From NCBI GenBank assembly GCA_001466705.2, contig LATX02000154.1:496001-560000 (forward strand): DNA of 64,000 bases. The letters are read 5' to 3'. The notes under the pieces are model-generated. The model had not been told where the DNA came from. It saw only the letters and a program-made list of their open reading frames with translations, and did not search any database. Of this stretch, positions 10,499-21,393 are shown in pieces. Position 1 is the first letter of the stretch. The number at the start of each line of letters is the position of its first letter. This DNA comes from Moniliophthora roreri. Lineage: Eukaryota > Basidiomycota > Agaricomycetes > Agaricales > Marasmiaceae. A program made the position numbers and the translations under genes.

Positions 10499-12725
10499 AT
10501 GGACTCATTTTCTCGTCGCAAGGGCAAAGAAAAAGCCATTGCAGATCACACCGCCGAAAATCCCTTCATTGTACGACTCAGGGCGCCAGTTGACGAGACA
10601 GAAGAAGAGCGTATTAGACGTGTTAGGGCTTTACAGGATGCGCAAAAGACGTCACGGGAAATTGACGAGAGCTTGCAAGAGTCGAAAAAGCATCTGGACC
10701 GGAGGCGGAGGGGAATAAGGCTTCTTTTATTAGGTGCGTATTTGAACGGCCTTTATATGCTTAATTTGTATAAACTCAACATGGTCTCGACTTGGGTAGG
10801 GCAGGCGGAATCGGGAAAGGTATTTTGAAATCCACGACCTAAGCGGACGACTCATGGGCGCTCTTTTCTAGAGTGCAGTTTTAAAAAGTGAATTTCCAAA
10901 ACTTTTCGTTCGAATCCGTCTCATATTCTTCGCCCTTAGATTTCCAAATGGCTTTCACGCCTTCCCAATTCCAGAGGGAGAGGGTAATATGGAAGACCAT
11001 AATTCAGTTGAATCTCATCCAGTACGTTAGATATTCCTGTACCAACGATATCAGATTCCAATTATGGTTTTAGGCATATTAGAATAATTCTGGATGCCTT
11101 ATCGACCCCGGAGTCTCCTGGCTCGCCTTCCGACTCGGACTCGACCAGTTACTCTAATTCGCCCACAATGAGCAGATCACATCGTCGGCTTCACCTCAGT
11201 TTATCCCCTTTACTTTCGACAGAAACAAGTGTCAGCAAAATACTCTCAGCCAGCCGATTAGAAAGCAGAGATCTCTGTGTAAGAGCCGGAAGTTCGTGGA
11301 AGTCGAAATTGGGAATCAAAGACTCGGCAAGGAGCTCCACTGACTCTGATTATTTGACACAATCACAAATGGCAGCCATGGAGGATCTCACCAGAATGCT
11401 TGAAGCATCCAGAGACGATTTGTTGTCCTTGTGGGGAGACCTAGAAGTAAGGACTCTGCTGGCTACAAGGAAAATATTTCTTCATCATCTTCCTGGATTG
11501 TGAGGTATTTAGATTCACTCCTGCCGTGTTTGATTTAACCTACCAATAGCTTTCTCGACGACATACCCCGCATCGCGATGCCCGGGTATGAGCCCATTGA
11601 CTGTACTGTTCTTCCTTCCTCTCATTCAACTCACTGCTGATGCCAAGGCGGCCAGCCGACATTGTTCGAGCCAGATTAAGGACAGTGGGCGTGGAGGAGC
11701 ATCACCTAATTTGTGAAACCGGTGAGTGCCCCTTTGTTCGTATTGGTTCTTCTCTCAGACTCAACAGGCTTAACAGAAGCTCATAAGGGATCCGAGTTTT
11801 TCATCGCTGATGTAGGCGGCGCTCGAAGTTCCGTGAGTCTCCGCGAAAGTTTGTAGGTTTCAGATGAATGCTGATGCTAAATCTGGTGGCAGCGTTACTC
11901 TTGGGTTCCTTTCTTCGACGATGGTGAGCGTTGCTTCACCTTCAATCGCAACAACATGCTAATCGGTAAATAGCACAGGCTATTCTGTTCTTAGCGCCAT
12001 TATCTTTCAACCAAATGCTCGAGGAAGACCCTCGGGTCAACAGACTGGTTTGCACACCGTCCCTCCCTCAGGTTTTAGCATGAACGTGATTCCATTCTTC
12101 GTCGCTAGGAGGATACCCTGACTCTCTGGAAGGAGATATGCGCGAATACCTTGCTCGCCGACTGTAATCTCATAATCTTCTTCAACAAGGTTAGCATATT
12201 CTGTTACGTTCAAAACACCGAATCCCGCTCAATGTCTAGAAATTGCAGAAAGATATCTTGGCAAAGACACTCGAAGCAGGGGTTTCTGTAAAGCATTACG
12301 TGCCAAGTTACGATGGACCCAATGACGTCCCTAGTATAACAAAATGTGGGTAATCTTTCTTTCTTGAGGTCTTGTATACTCATGCGTTTTACAGACTTCA
12401 AAGACCGTTTCAAGGGATACCATGTAAGCTGTCGTCGCACGCATGTCATGACGAATCCTCAACTCTTCATTCCAGAAAAAGTTTTCTCCGAAATCACGCC
12501 CCTTTATTTCGTATGAAACATCTGCTATTGTACGTGATGAACCCTGACTACACCCACCGTGCCAAACGCTCAATTACCCCCAGGATACCCGTGCAATGAA
12601 AGCACTCATACTTGTTGGTACGCGTCCATATGGTCTTGCTTCGCACTGTCCCGCCTCTCATATAAACTTTGACAGTACATGACGGAATAATCCGTAACAA
12701 CCTAGCGCGAAGCGACATGATTTGA
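10499..12725 (+). CDS. Atypical heterotrimeric G-protein alpha subunit
   Basis: G-alpha proteins are GTP-binding switches coupled to membrane receptors. The visible motifs, in order, are the P-loop GQAESGKS, the switch-I arginine/threonine in RARLRTVG, the switch-II DVGGARSS, and NKKD. The last exon ends NNLARSDMI. Three features are atypical. The N-terminus is MDSFSRRKGKEK, without the Met-Gly needed for myristoylation. The catalytic Gln after DVGG is Ala (codon 11821-11823). The helical domain carries a Ser-rich insertion (TPESPGSPSDSDS and onward). The gene is cut into many exons. Two tiny ones (10800-10819, 20 nt; 10872-10887, 16 nt) encode most of the P-loop. The start is the first ATG of the open frame and places the P-loop near residue 80. 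It belongs to the divergent G-alpha group expanded in mushrooms; whether it couples to receptors is unknown. Confidence 0.88.
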
Positions 12726-12979
12726 TACCCCTCGAGCCCTTTATCCGTCGTTCAGGACTGTTCTTCCAGCATTCCGTGTATCATACACACAGCACTCAAA
12801 TTTGACAGATTGATTCATATTCATAAACACGAAACTACTACAGCAGGGTTCATCAGTGGGATACATAGATACATATACACAAAAATGGATCAACTTCTCC
12901 CTCTATTCCGTCCATCTGATTTCCATATACAATCCGGTTGATTCCAACTACAACGTACGACGGGGCTTCGTATGTCCGA

Positions 12980-15900
12980 TCAGATGTAAATGGGCAAGGT
13001 AGGATCCAACCCTTTCCACTCCGGACCAGTAACGAAATCTTTCTCATCGATCAGGAAGTCCTGCGCATTAACGGGGACTTGAGTAAAGGGTCAGGCTAAA
13101 GACAACGCTCAAAAAACGAACCATTGGGCATTCAACCAATGCACCTTTAACCTCAGACAGACGACTCTTGACACGCTCAAGACTGATACCAGGTACGACG
13201 TGCCCTGTCTTCACCTTGGGCACGTAATCCTTTGAGAAACCCAACAACGATCTTTAGCTTACTGACAGTTGGATGGCAGTGAAAACAACTCACGTCATAA
13301 GCCTTCCAGCTCCTTACGAGGTTCGTGGGTACAGGCCTGAATATCTCGGCGAAAATTTCGCGGTTTTTCTTTGCGGTGTCATTCCAGAGACGTAACGTCT
13401 GCTCCGACAAGGGGTCAGCAACGAGTTGGTCCTCCAAAAGTCCGGTCTCATCATCATTGGGATGTGGTGCCGGCCGCATGAACGCGGTTGGGCTATCATC
13501 GTCCTCATCGGGGATCTGGGGTGGAATAAGGCCGAGGTGTTCTACATACAAAACAGAGCGATGAGCCAAGGTAAGCGAAGACGGAGAAGAGTTTACCTCT
13601 GAATAGCTTACGCCTTAGCGTAGCGGCGAAGCGAGCGGCCATGTGAGGCTCACCGCCCATGGTGGATTCGATCATGTCATTATCTTCAACGACAAGTGCA
13701 ATCTCAGAATCCCCGTCTCCCTGTAAAACATGATATCACTTGTTACAAAGCTATTCAAGGTCTGGACATGGCGAAAACGAACCTTTTGACTACGGTCATT
13801 GATATTGGCAGAGCCCATCTAATATAATTGAATGACATTGACAAAGGCGCATCAGAAACAGCGGTCAATTTACTCACGATAACACGAGTGTCATCAACAA
13901 TCATCAGCTTGCTGTGAATATACAATAGTTCAGACACGTAGCTAGACGACCACGGATCAACATACGAAAAGTCGGGAAAGTGTGAAGAAGGCTCACGCGT
14001 TCAGTTCCTCCTCCTCGGTACCCAGCCACTTTTCATCCAAAAGGCCGGTTCTATCTTGCAGCACATGCTGCACGACGGTATCAGAAACATCTTCGTCACC
14101 CCTGACTTGTCCAGCGGCTTCCTCGAAGCGTTTGATGATATCTCTTGCTTCCTCCTCGGACTGGGGCACGGGTACGGACTCAGTCTGCGCCTTGGTCTTG
14201 TCACTGATGACCATGCCCTCAGTAGTAGCGTCAGGCTTCTTGATGGCTACAGTCTGTTGTGACCCTTCGGGGGCAGGATCGTTGATCCATATTTTGGCAA
14301 GTGCCACTTGAGCTTGATGGAAAGAAACGCCAGAGACGGCCTGGAGCTTGTCAATGTAGGAGGCTAGACGGTGTTAAAAAGACGTATTTGTAGATATGAG
14401 ATAAAACTTACGAGGTGCGTTAATACGATCGTAAGACCTCAAGTGGTAGAATCGAATGTAGTCCATACTAGGAATAATCAGCTTCCTTGCGGGTAGAGCA
14501 CGAGACCACAAACATACGGCTCATAGCCAGCCTTCCTAATCTGCTCATAGATACTACTTCCTCCTCTGTTCATCGTTCTATATTGCGCAGCCATGATGTA
14601 CTTCAAAGAACCCTCATCTTTGACATTCCCTGCGAAACCGGGTACTTCGGGTATGGCGACAATTACCTGTTCGAATCTCGTCAACTTCGGGGGCAATCGC
14701 AGAGAACTCGCAATTCAATACCCACAAAGAACTTTCTACCGTCTCTTGCAGCCCTTATGATACGATCTACTAGTGCTTGGGCGATGCGGTTCTTGATTTG
14801 TTCTCCATCCTGGGTAGCAGAGATGCTGGCATTCAAGGTCGTCAGTCGAGTCACGAGGAGCAAGAACATCAGTTGTCAACTTACAAGAACTGATTTTCTA
14901 AGAAGACAGTCGTAAGACCGAGTCAAAAAAAGTCAAAGAATGGATGCTCACCAATGTAAATGAAATGATTCGCCTCATTAATCAGCTGGATATCTATAGA
15001 CCGCCGTTCCGCATCCGTTACTCGAATCAATATGTCGTGCAGAAGAACTTACAAGCATTTTGGATACTATGTTCCGTCAAAACACCATGACTCCAATCTG
15101 AAACACTCCTAACGACTTGGACTCTGCATGTAGACGACGGTGGAGCTGGCCTGTGGTATCCATTATTGTATTCATTCTCTTGCTCTTCAGAATCATTGCT
15201 ATGCCAATGGAAGCGTTGGCGGTAACGTCTTCCCCTTTCGTGCCATGTCTCACGGTGTGGGTGACCTGAGAAATCAAATTAGGCTACCATGCTCATTGCC
15301 CGGAGACGAAGAAGACACTTACGAGCGACAGCTTCATTGGGCGCGACTTCCACGTTGTGAGGAAGGGCAAGCCAGTCAACATTGTCGCGATCACGATACT
15401 TGCGCTTCTTGATTTCGTTCCATCGCTCCACAAAGTGTTGGACGACATCCAGTACGGCAGGTCCAGTAAAAGTCATATGCACATCATGCCAAGGCATCCT
15501 CGCGCTTTCTTGGATAGAGATGGCGTTACTAGCATAATTGCCGACACTCTGGAAATCCATGATTCTCGCGTTGTTGTAATCCTGACCTGGGAAAAGCGTT
15601 TCGTCCCAATCCGTTGGATGCACATCCGCAAGAGGGTGGTTGTGAGTGTCCCAGCGCCCGAAACAGAGGTCAAGACCGCCGATAGCGGCGTAGTGATTGT
15701 CGACAACAACGACCTTTTCGTGGTGAGACCAGAATTGAACGGAATCTTTAGAACCAATGTGATCGGGGTGACGGATGCATTGGACGTTTGGGTGGAGTGA
15801 TTCCAAGGCCATCTACGAAGAGAAGGTCAGCCGTTGTCGAACAGGAGGCATTACGACGTACCTTGGTCAATTTTGAACTCATAGTCATTGTCTGCGTCAC

Positions 15901-16556
15901 TTCCTTGTACACGATAACGTAGACCTTGACTCCCTGCTCGGCCTTGCGTTTGAGAATCTTGTCTATTCTCCATTCTGGGTGTTTAGCAGGTGGACGACGG
16001 AGGTAGAGTTGAGGTGTGAGCCACCAATCCTAGGGCGAATATTCTGAGCCTCGTTGACAGGTTGAATGGAAGCAGACGTCATACTTGTATGAAGATACAC
16101 TCTTTGGCATTTTCCAACATTCCTGAGACGGCCCACATGTAATCGTGGCCATCGATATGCCTGTTAACGATGCCAGCTCATCAGACAGTACCCTTACGGA
16201 CTGAACGACCACAGACGCACCATTTTACAAAGTTATCCGTCCTCTCCTCTGCAAAACTTTGGAACCGATGTGAAGCATTAATTTCTGCTCTAATTTCGTC
16301 TGCCTTGATCTCGTGGGGTTCATCATGGCGACCTATCAGCGACCATGTCAATGTCAACTTCTACTGATATCATACTCCACAATTCCGAGGAAGAACCCAC
16401 GATTAGGATTGAGTTGACCTGCGAAGAAGAGGGGTAAGGTGACCTGGTCTCCATTATGAATGAATTGAACCCTATACCGATAATCTCGTCTCGAGCATGC
16501 TGGATACCCTCGGGTATCCTCTGTGCAAGCTTGGCAACGTCCTTGAGGAAACTCAT
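12980..16556 (-). CDS. Phospholipase D (two HKD motifs)
   Basis: This enzyme cleaves phosphatidylcholine-type lipids to phosphatidic acid. Both catalytic HxKxxxxD motifs are visible. The first is HHEKVVVVDNHYAAIGGLDL, with the family's typical FGRWDTHNHPL following. The second is YIHSKLMIVDDTRVI, followed by an IGSANINDRS-type region and GGEPHMAARF. The start at 16556 encodes MSFLKDVAKLAQRIPEGI. The last coding exon, reached by splicing around 13070-13150, ends VTGPEWKGLDPTLPIYI with the stop at 12980-12982. No PX or PH domain is visible at the N-terminus, so this resembles the short fungal/plant-like PLD class rather than yeast SPO14. It contains many short introns, and all exons keep frame where checked. 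It is convergent with the G-alpha gene, with about 250 bp between the stops. Confidence 0.92.
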
Positions 16557-17156
16557 ATACTTTGTGCACTTGGTTCGCTGAGGTGATGATGGTGGGAGAG
16601 AAGAAAGGTTCAAGGAGTGGAGTTTAAAAAGGAGGATTTGCCGAATGCGATGTCTCGAATCCAAGCGAAATCATCATAAAAGGTCGTCTAGGCACTGCAT
16701 TGCCACAGGCACAAAAAAAGCTCCGAGCCCTGATTTCTTCAAATTCCAGCAGATGATAATCATGATATTGATGAACATGAACAATGACTCCTAGTTGACG
16801 ATATATTTAACTCGTCCAGCAAGTAGTAAAAAATTCGCAAGGATTCTCTTGTCCTCCATGATAGAAACGTATGTAATTGTGTTCCCAGTCGCTCGAGAAT
16901 GCATATGGATGCTGGAGAATTCGAACCCATAGCTGGATCCGCCGAACACTAAAATGCGATGAGAATCAACATCCGGATCCGCTGGTATGTGATGCTCGCC
17001 GACGGTCGGCCACGATAAACCCAAGGATAAACCCTTTCCAGAGACTAGGCCGAACGACTTCAGCGCCGGGACAACAATTCTCATATAACTATTGATACAC
17101 TAGAATACATTCTCAACGTATACAATTTCCTACAAACAACGGGACACTTAGCTTTG
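16557..17156. other. Intergenic, no supported gene
   Basis: This stretch holds the upstream region of the phospholipase D gene and the 3' flank of the ankyrin gene. Two overlapping frames of 70-100 codons near 16790-17095 lack any domain and are not called. Confidence 0.4.
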
Positions 17157-17847
17157 CTATCCCGACACGGGAGGTCCGATCCTGACACCCTCTCTCTCCA
17201 TACGCTCCTTATCTTCTTCTCTTGCGCCCAATAACTCCAGCAACTCGCTCTTACTCATCTCTCCATCTTTCACGTCATCCTTGGCAAACATCCAAGCACT
17301 CTCAATTGCATTCGGTTTCCCAGCTCTCGGGTCAGCTTTGTGCTCCGCCAACAGCTTGACGAGATCATAATGACTTTTGAAAATAGCACCAGCGATGATA
17401 GATTGGCCTTGATCATTCAATCTGTCAGGGTCTGCACCACGAGAAAGAAGAGCACGAGAGAGGGGTAAATGGCCGGCATAAGTCGACAGCATGAGAAGCG
17501 TGTTCCCTGTGGTACAGCGTGATGAGCATACCATCATAAGAAGCGAGTTTGACACGCACCCTGATGGTTCGTCAGGTTTACAGGTAGACCAGCATCTACA
17601 GCAGCGCATAAAAGTGTCTCGTCACCGTTTCGAGCAGCGTCGAACATGCGAGCTGCGAAATCCAGTGTCTCTTGCGGAAGGTCTTCTGGCCTGTTCGGAG
17701 CTGTATTTGCTGGTGGGTTTACACCATTCAGCTGGGGGTTGGAACCGGGGGTTTCAACTCCGTTCACTTGCTGTTCCTGTTGCGACTATATTCCTCAATG
17801 ATAAGATTGATCTGATTGAGATTTCGAGAGATGAAGTTACATACCAT
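17157..17847 (-). CDS. Small ankyrin-repeat protein, start codon split from body by an intron
   Basis: Minus-strand model: ATG alone at 17847-17845, intron 17844-17786, exon 17785-17560, intron 17559-17507, exon 17506-17157. The total is 579 nt, 192 aa. After a Gln/Pro/Asn-rich leader (MSQQEQQVNGVETPG) come ankyrin units: FDAARNGDETLLCAAVDAGL, then GNTLLMLSTYAGHLPLSRAL followed by LSRGADPDRLNDQGQ, then DLVKLLAEHKADP. A charged tail ends REGVRIGPPVSG. Proteins with this layout are common in Dikarya and are usually soluble protein-protein interaction modules; the partner is unknown. No ATG occurs in the main frame before the leader, which is why the one-codon first exon is preferred. Confidence 0.8.
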
Positions 17848-18945
17848 TATGTCTTTATAACGCTTTTTTTTCAAACCATTTTCAGCATATCTGCTTAGAG
17901 CCCCAGATATCCACGCACTGGTTGCAAATCGAATCGAGATGAGGAAGGTGAAGCAAAAACTGTGACTGGGCGTCTGGGCAAAGCCCTGACTCGGTTCCGA
18001 TTAAGAAATCCATTTCCGGGCCGGCGGCTAAGATTCTTCACCACAACCACCACCTCGTTCGCGAATCGCAGGCCAAGATCTCATTTCTTCACACTACCAT
18101 GCAGTGGCGTTTCATAACCGGGAGAAGTTCAGAAAAGCAACGAGCAGAAAGAAAGGGCTCTTACGTGGACGGTAAAGTCGTAATGCAACTGACCTTGTTC
18201 GGCTCGTGAAATACAGAAGGTATATATTAACAGGATGGCGATTTTTTCACCGCCCAACGCCCATTTGGAGGCAAGCTGCGTTGTGAACATCCAATTTGAC
18301 CGCGCAATTTGGGCTTGCAATCGGACGTTCGACTGACGTATGGAGACAGAAAGTCTCGTATGAATCCAGAAGTTGAACTTCTCCGACCGCAATAGACAGG
18401 TTAGCCGGTAAAGCGGCACTGTGGGGGTACACAAAGCCAAGAAATGGGGTTGGGGAGTCTGCTTTGGGGGGTGCTGGGTAACGATCACCGGAGTCATTGG
18501 TAAGTTATGAACAACGAAAACTGCAAAGGTACGCGCTGAGTGCTCCAAGGTACCGCGAGTTTCATTCATATCACTTTAGGTCGCAAGGTCTGCAGGGACA
18601 CGGCCTCTTGCATGTCAAGGTTTTAACCTACAGAATGGTACTGGGGTGAAATGTGTAACCGGCATGAGGCTGGAGGAACAGTCCCTATCCATGTGACGTG
18701 AAGCCCGTACGCCCATAGTTCTTTCTTCATATCGCGTGGTAACTCAACTTGCTGTATCGGTGCTACTCTGTTACAGGACCACATTTCGCCGTTTCTCAGC
18801 ATGAACTTTTGGAGTCGCTGTTACGATCACGGAGGCGTTTTAATTATATTCATCGCCGCTGTCGACGATGTGAAATGGGCGTAAATTTGGACTTACCCAG
18901 GATAAAAGTGGCAAGCTTCGATGTCTAGCTGCTTACTCGGGGAAT
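17848..18945. other. Intergenic, no supported gene
   Basis: One minus-strand frame at 18129-18569 is open for 146 codons but shows no domain, and its composition looks random, so I leave it out. The region presumably includes the ankyrin gene promoter. Confidence 0.35.
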
Positions 18946-19113
18946 ATGTCACTACTCTATACCCTCGCAAAACCCACATCCTTTGGGACCGTCAACCCGT
19001 CTGTGGCTGGTCCCGAGCCGGCTGGCATGCCTGCCGCATGCGACGACATCAACAGGTGTCGAACAATACCGAATATCCTTTGGAATTGCTTCTCCCTGGT
19101 ATTCACCCATTAA
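18946..19113 (+). pseudogene. Truncated relative of the multi-pass membrane gene at 21394
   Basis: An ATG at 18946 opens a frame whose product (MSLLYTLAKPTSFG, then PAACDDINRCRTI, then ILWNCFSLVF) closely matches the first 50 residues of the protein starting at 21394 (MFLYALAQPIPSG, PATCDDINRCRTI, ILWNCLSLVF). Immediately after the matching block, about 20 nt present in the intact gene are missing and the frame hits TAA. The expected WVAIHP sequence resumes only in another frame (IHP around 19100) and similarity then fades. I read it as a decayed or truncated duplicate; a short truncated protein is the alternative. Confidence 0.65.
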
Positions 19114-20171
19114 ATGGAAAAAAGCGGTGTAGCTCGTCATCGGCATATTCTTTGTTGGCGGTAAACATTGAACAGCGAGTACACCTCCAACTGTCAGTTT
19201 AGCCTTTGTTACATATGGCCTTGATTTTACTGAATTTTTCCTCTGAATCTAGACGTCTTGACTTGGCTGCAAAGCGGAGTTTTTGTTTTCGATATCGATA
19301 TTAGGAGGGTTATTTCGAACAGAGCCGGGGGTCTGGCGCTTGGGAACGATTGGTGTCTAGGAGGGCTAGCACATTGAGGATAACTCGGAGGGGTAGACGA
19401 TATCAGGAGCTTCCCTGGGTTAAGGAATTTAACCGCATGGTGAGTTGCCTTGCTCATTTCTCTACAACTCGCGTTTTTGAAATGTGAACAAGGCGGAGGG
19501 TCTAATCCCGGATGAACAACACCGTAGACTGGCCCATGCAGGAGGCTTGATACAAGAATTTATCTTATTATCGACGCCCCACGTATTCGTTAATATGTGC
19601 CGCAACTCCGAGCAAATGAAGATTCTCCGCGACGGACTCGGACCTTTATGCGTTGCACCTCGTATAATTCCACATCGCATTGACTACCTCTTTTGCTCTC
19701 AGATATCGAGTTGCCTGTGGATCTCATCATCGACGTGACTGCGGAGAGCGGCTCGCTTCGGTGACGACCCTACGCCGGTCAACTTTTCGTTATCCCTTAG
19801 GGTGTAATCAGGTACCAGCGCCCAAGTGAGTGTATCAACATGAATGTGTACCGTTGACAATGTGTTCTAATCTGGAGATAAGTGCTATCTTCGACGCTAT
19901 ACCAATTGGATGCCCCGTTTAAATCGCGCTTTTCTGGGCCTGGAAGCTGAGACTTTGTCAAAGTGGCGTCCTGCTAACTATACAAGTGTGATCCTCTTGG
20001 CGAAAACCCGACGAGGCCAGCACATTGTATGAATGGACTTCAATATCAACCATACCGCTGGGATATATAAACAAAGGAGCTATTCTTCAACATTGATGCA
20101 TAGGTCAAGGTAAACCGCTATCTTGGCGAGCAGTCATTGCCCTGATGGACATATATAGTGCCTCCTGAAGA
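19114..20171. other. Intergenic, no supported gene
   Basis: Short frames only. A plus-strand 84-codon frame at 19484-19738 has no recognisable similarity to the neighbouring gene family or to any domain. Confidence 0.35.
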
Positions 20172-20722
20172 ATGTAGTTCAAGCACCTGGTTGCCACAGC
20201 TATTCTCCTAAGTGGCGCAGCCGCCAGTCCTACCAGGCCCAGTATCGCACTTTGACCGCACCGTACGATTACCTGGCGTCAAGGCCCGGAGAGGACTACG
20301 TGCTCACCAACAATCTTGGAACAGCGGGACCTGAATGGGCGCCATTAACTCTTCCGGGCTTCAACACCCCGATCCGGTGTCCACGAGCTGTATGTACAGG
20401 TCCCCACGTCGAGATGTATTCCGGGGGTAATTGTGATGGCGACATAATCCGTATCCTCACTCTTTTCAACAAGAACCAGTGCCACAACTCCAAGAGGAAT
20501 CCCGATCGTGAATTCAGCACGCTTCATGTTGATGGGCATCCTAGAAGTGCCCGGACGAACTATATGGCTCTCTATCGTGGAGGAAGTGCAAATTATTGCA
20601 GTGCGGTGCTTTTTGTGCTGGTAAACTGGACCGGATGTGCGCAGTTTAACGACGGATTTTACTATGTGAATGGGAGACAGCAATGCAGCAGCAGGCAATC
20701 GGACAAAAAATTTGCTACATAA
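20172..20722 (+). pseudogene. Probable broken gene for a small secreted Cys-containing protein
   Basis: A frame from 20178 encodes a convincing signal peptide (FKHLVATAILLSGAAASPT), but the only nearby ATG (20172) is followed directly by TAG. The mature part lies in another frame, open through about 155 codons to 20722 (PYDYLASRPGEDYVLTNN onward). It carries about eight cysteines and ends NGRQQCSSRQSDKKFAT. So there is a premature stop at codon 2 and a frame shift near 20240. An unseen upstream exon ending at the TAG (an acceptor-like AG) could rescue the stop but not the shift. The family is not recognised. Confidence 0.4.
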
Positions 20723-21393
20723 CGAAAAAATCTCAAAGAGGCGCCAATGATGCAATGACGCCGCGCTAAACTTTTCTTACCTCAACCACCATCTGGATCC
20801 TGGGCTTTCCTTTCTTGCTTTCCTCCAAGCTCAGCCTCTGGGTTTGATTACCGATCAAAGTACGAGGCTTTGCTGCGATCAACGGGCGAATGGCGGATGG
20901 AATGTTGCATGCACTCTAGGCGATGAGGACAACAAGAAACTGACCTCAGAACTTGGTGAGTTAACTACCGCCTTACAGTCCTCAGTCTCCAACCTACATT
21001 TTTTTAGACTTCGATCCTGTTACTCAAGGACAGGATCTATCCATTCGCTCGGGGCGCAAACTTGCCCAACTTTGCCGTAGCTTCTCGGTAACAAGCGTAG
21101 GACCAAAAATAGGCCGGATACCTTGCCAGCGACGTGCCAACGATCTGGAGTAAAGATGAGCGCGTCCAACACGAGGCAGGGAGCTCTATCATTGGTGGTG
21201 CGTATCCTTACCTTTCATTTTACTGAAGAGACTGAAGATCTGGTGTACAAGAATACTTCAGCCCTTTCATCAATGAAAACCTTAGAAGTAGATTATCGCT
21301 ACTCACACGGTTCCGATCCCATGGTGGGACGGCGTGGCTTTGGGATGTGCACTATAAGTGCTTTCCTTTGGCTTTCACCTGTCGCCTTTCGCA
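20723..21393. other. Intergenic, upstream of membrane protein gene
   Basis: No supported gene. It contains the promoter region of the gene starting at 21394; short frames here show no domain. Confidence 0.35.

Noticed and set aside
16791..17095. Overlapping minus and plus open frames, and a tRNA-like GAATTCGAACCC T-loop resemblance near 16918
   Set aside because: No acceptor stem or anticodon arm can be built around the T-loop-like sequence, and the frames show no domain.
18129..18569. 146-codon open frame on minus
   Set aside because: No domain, no supporting splice structure, and random-looking composition with no neighbour context.
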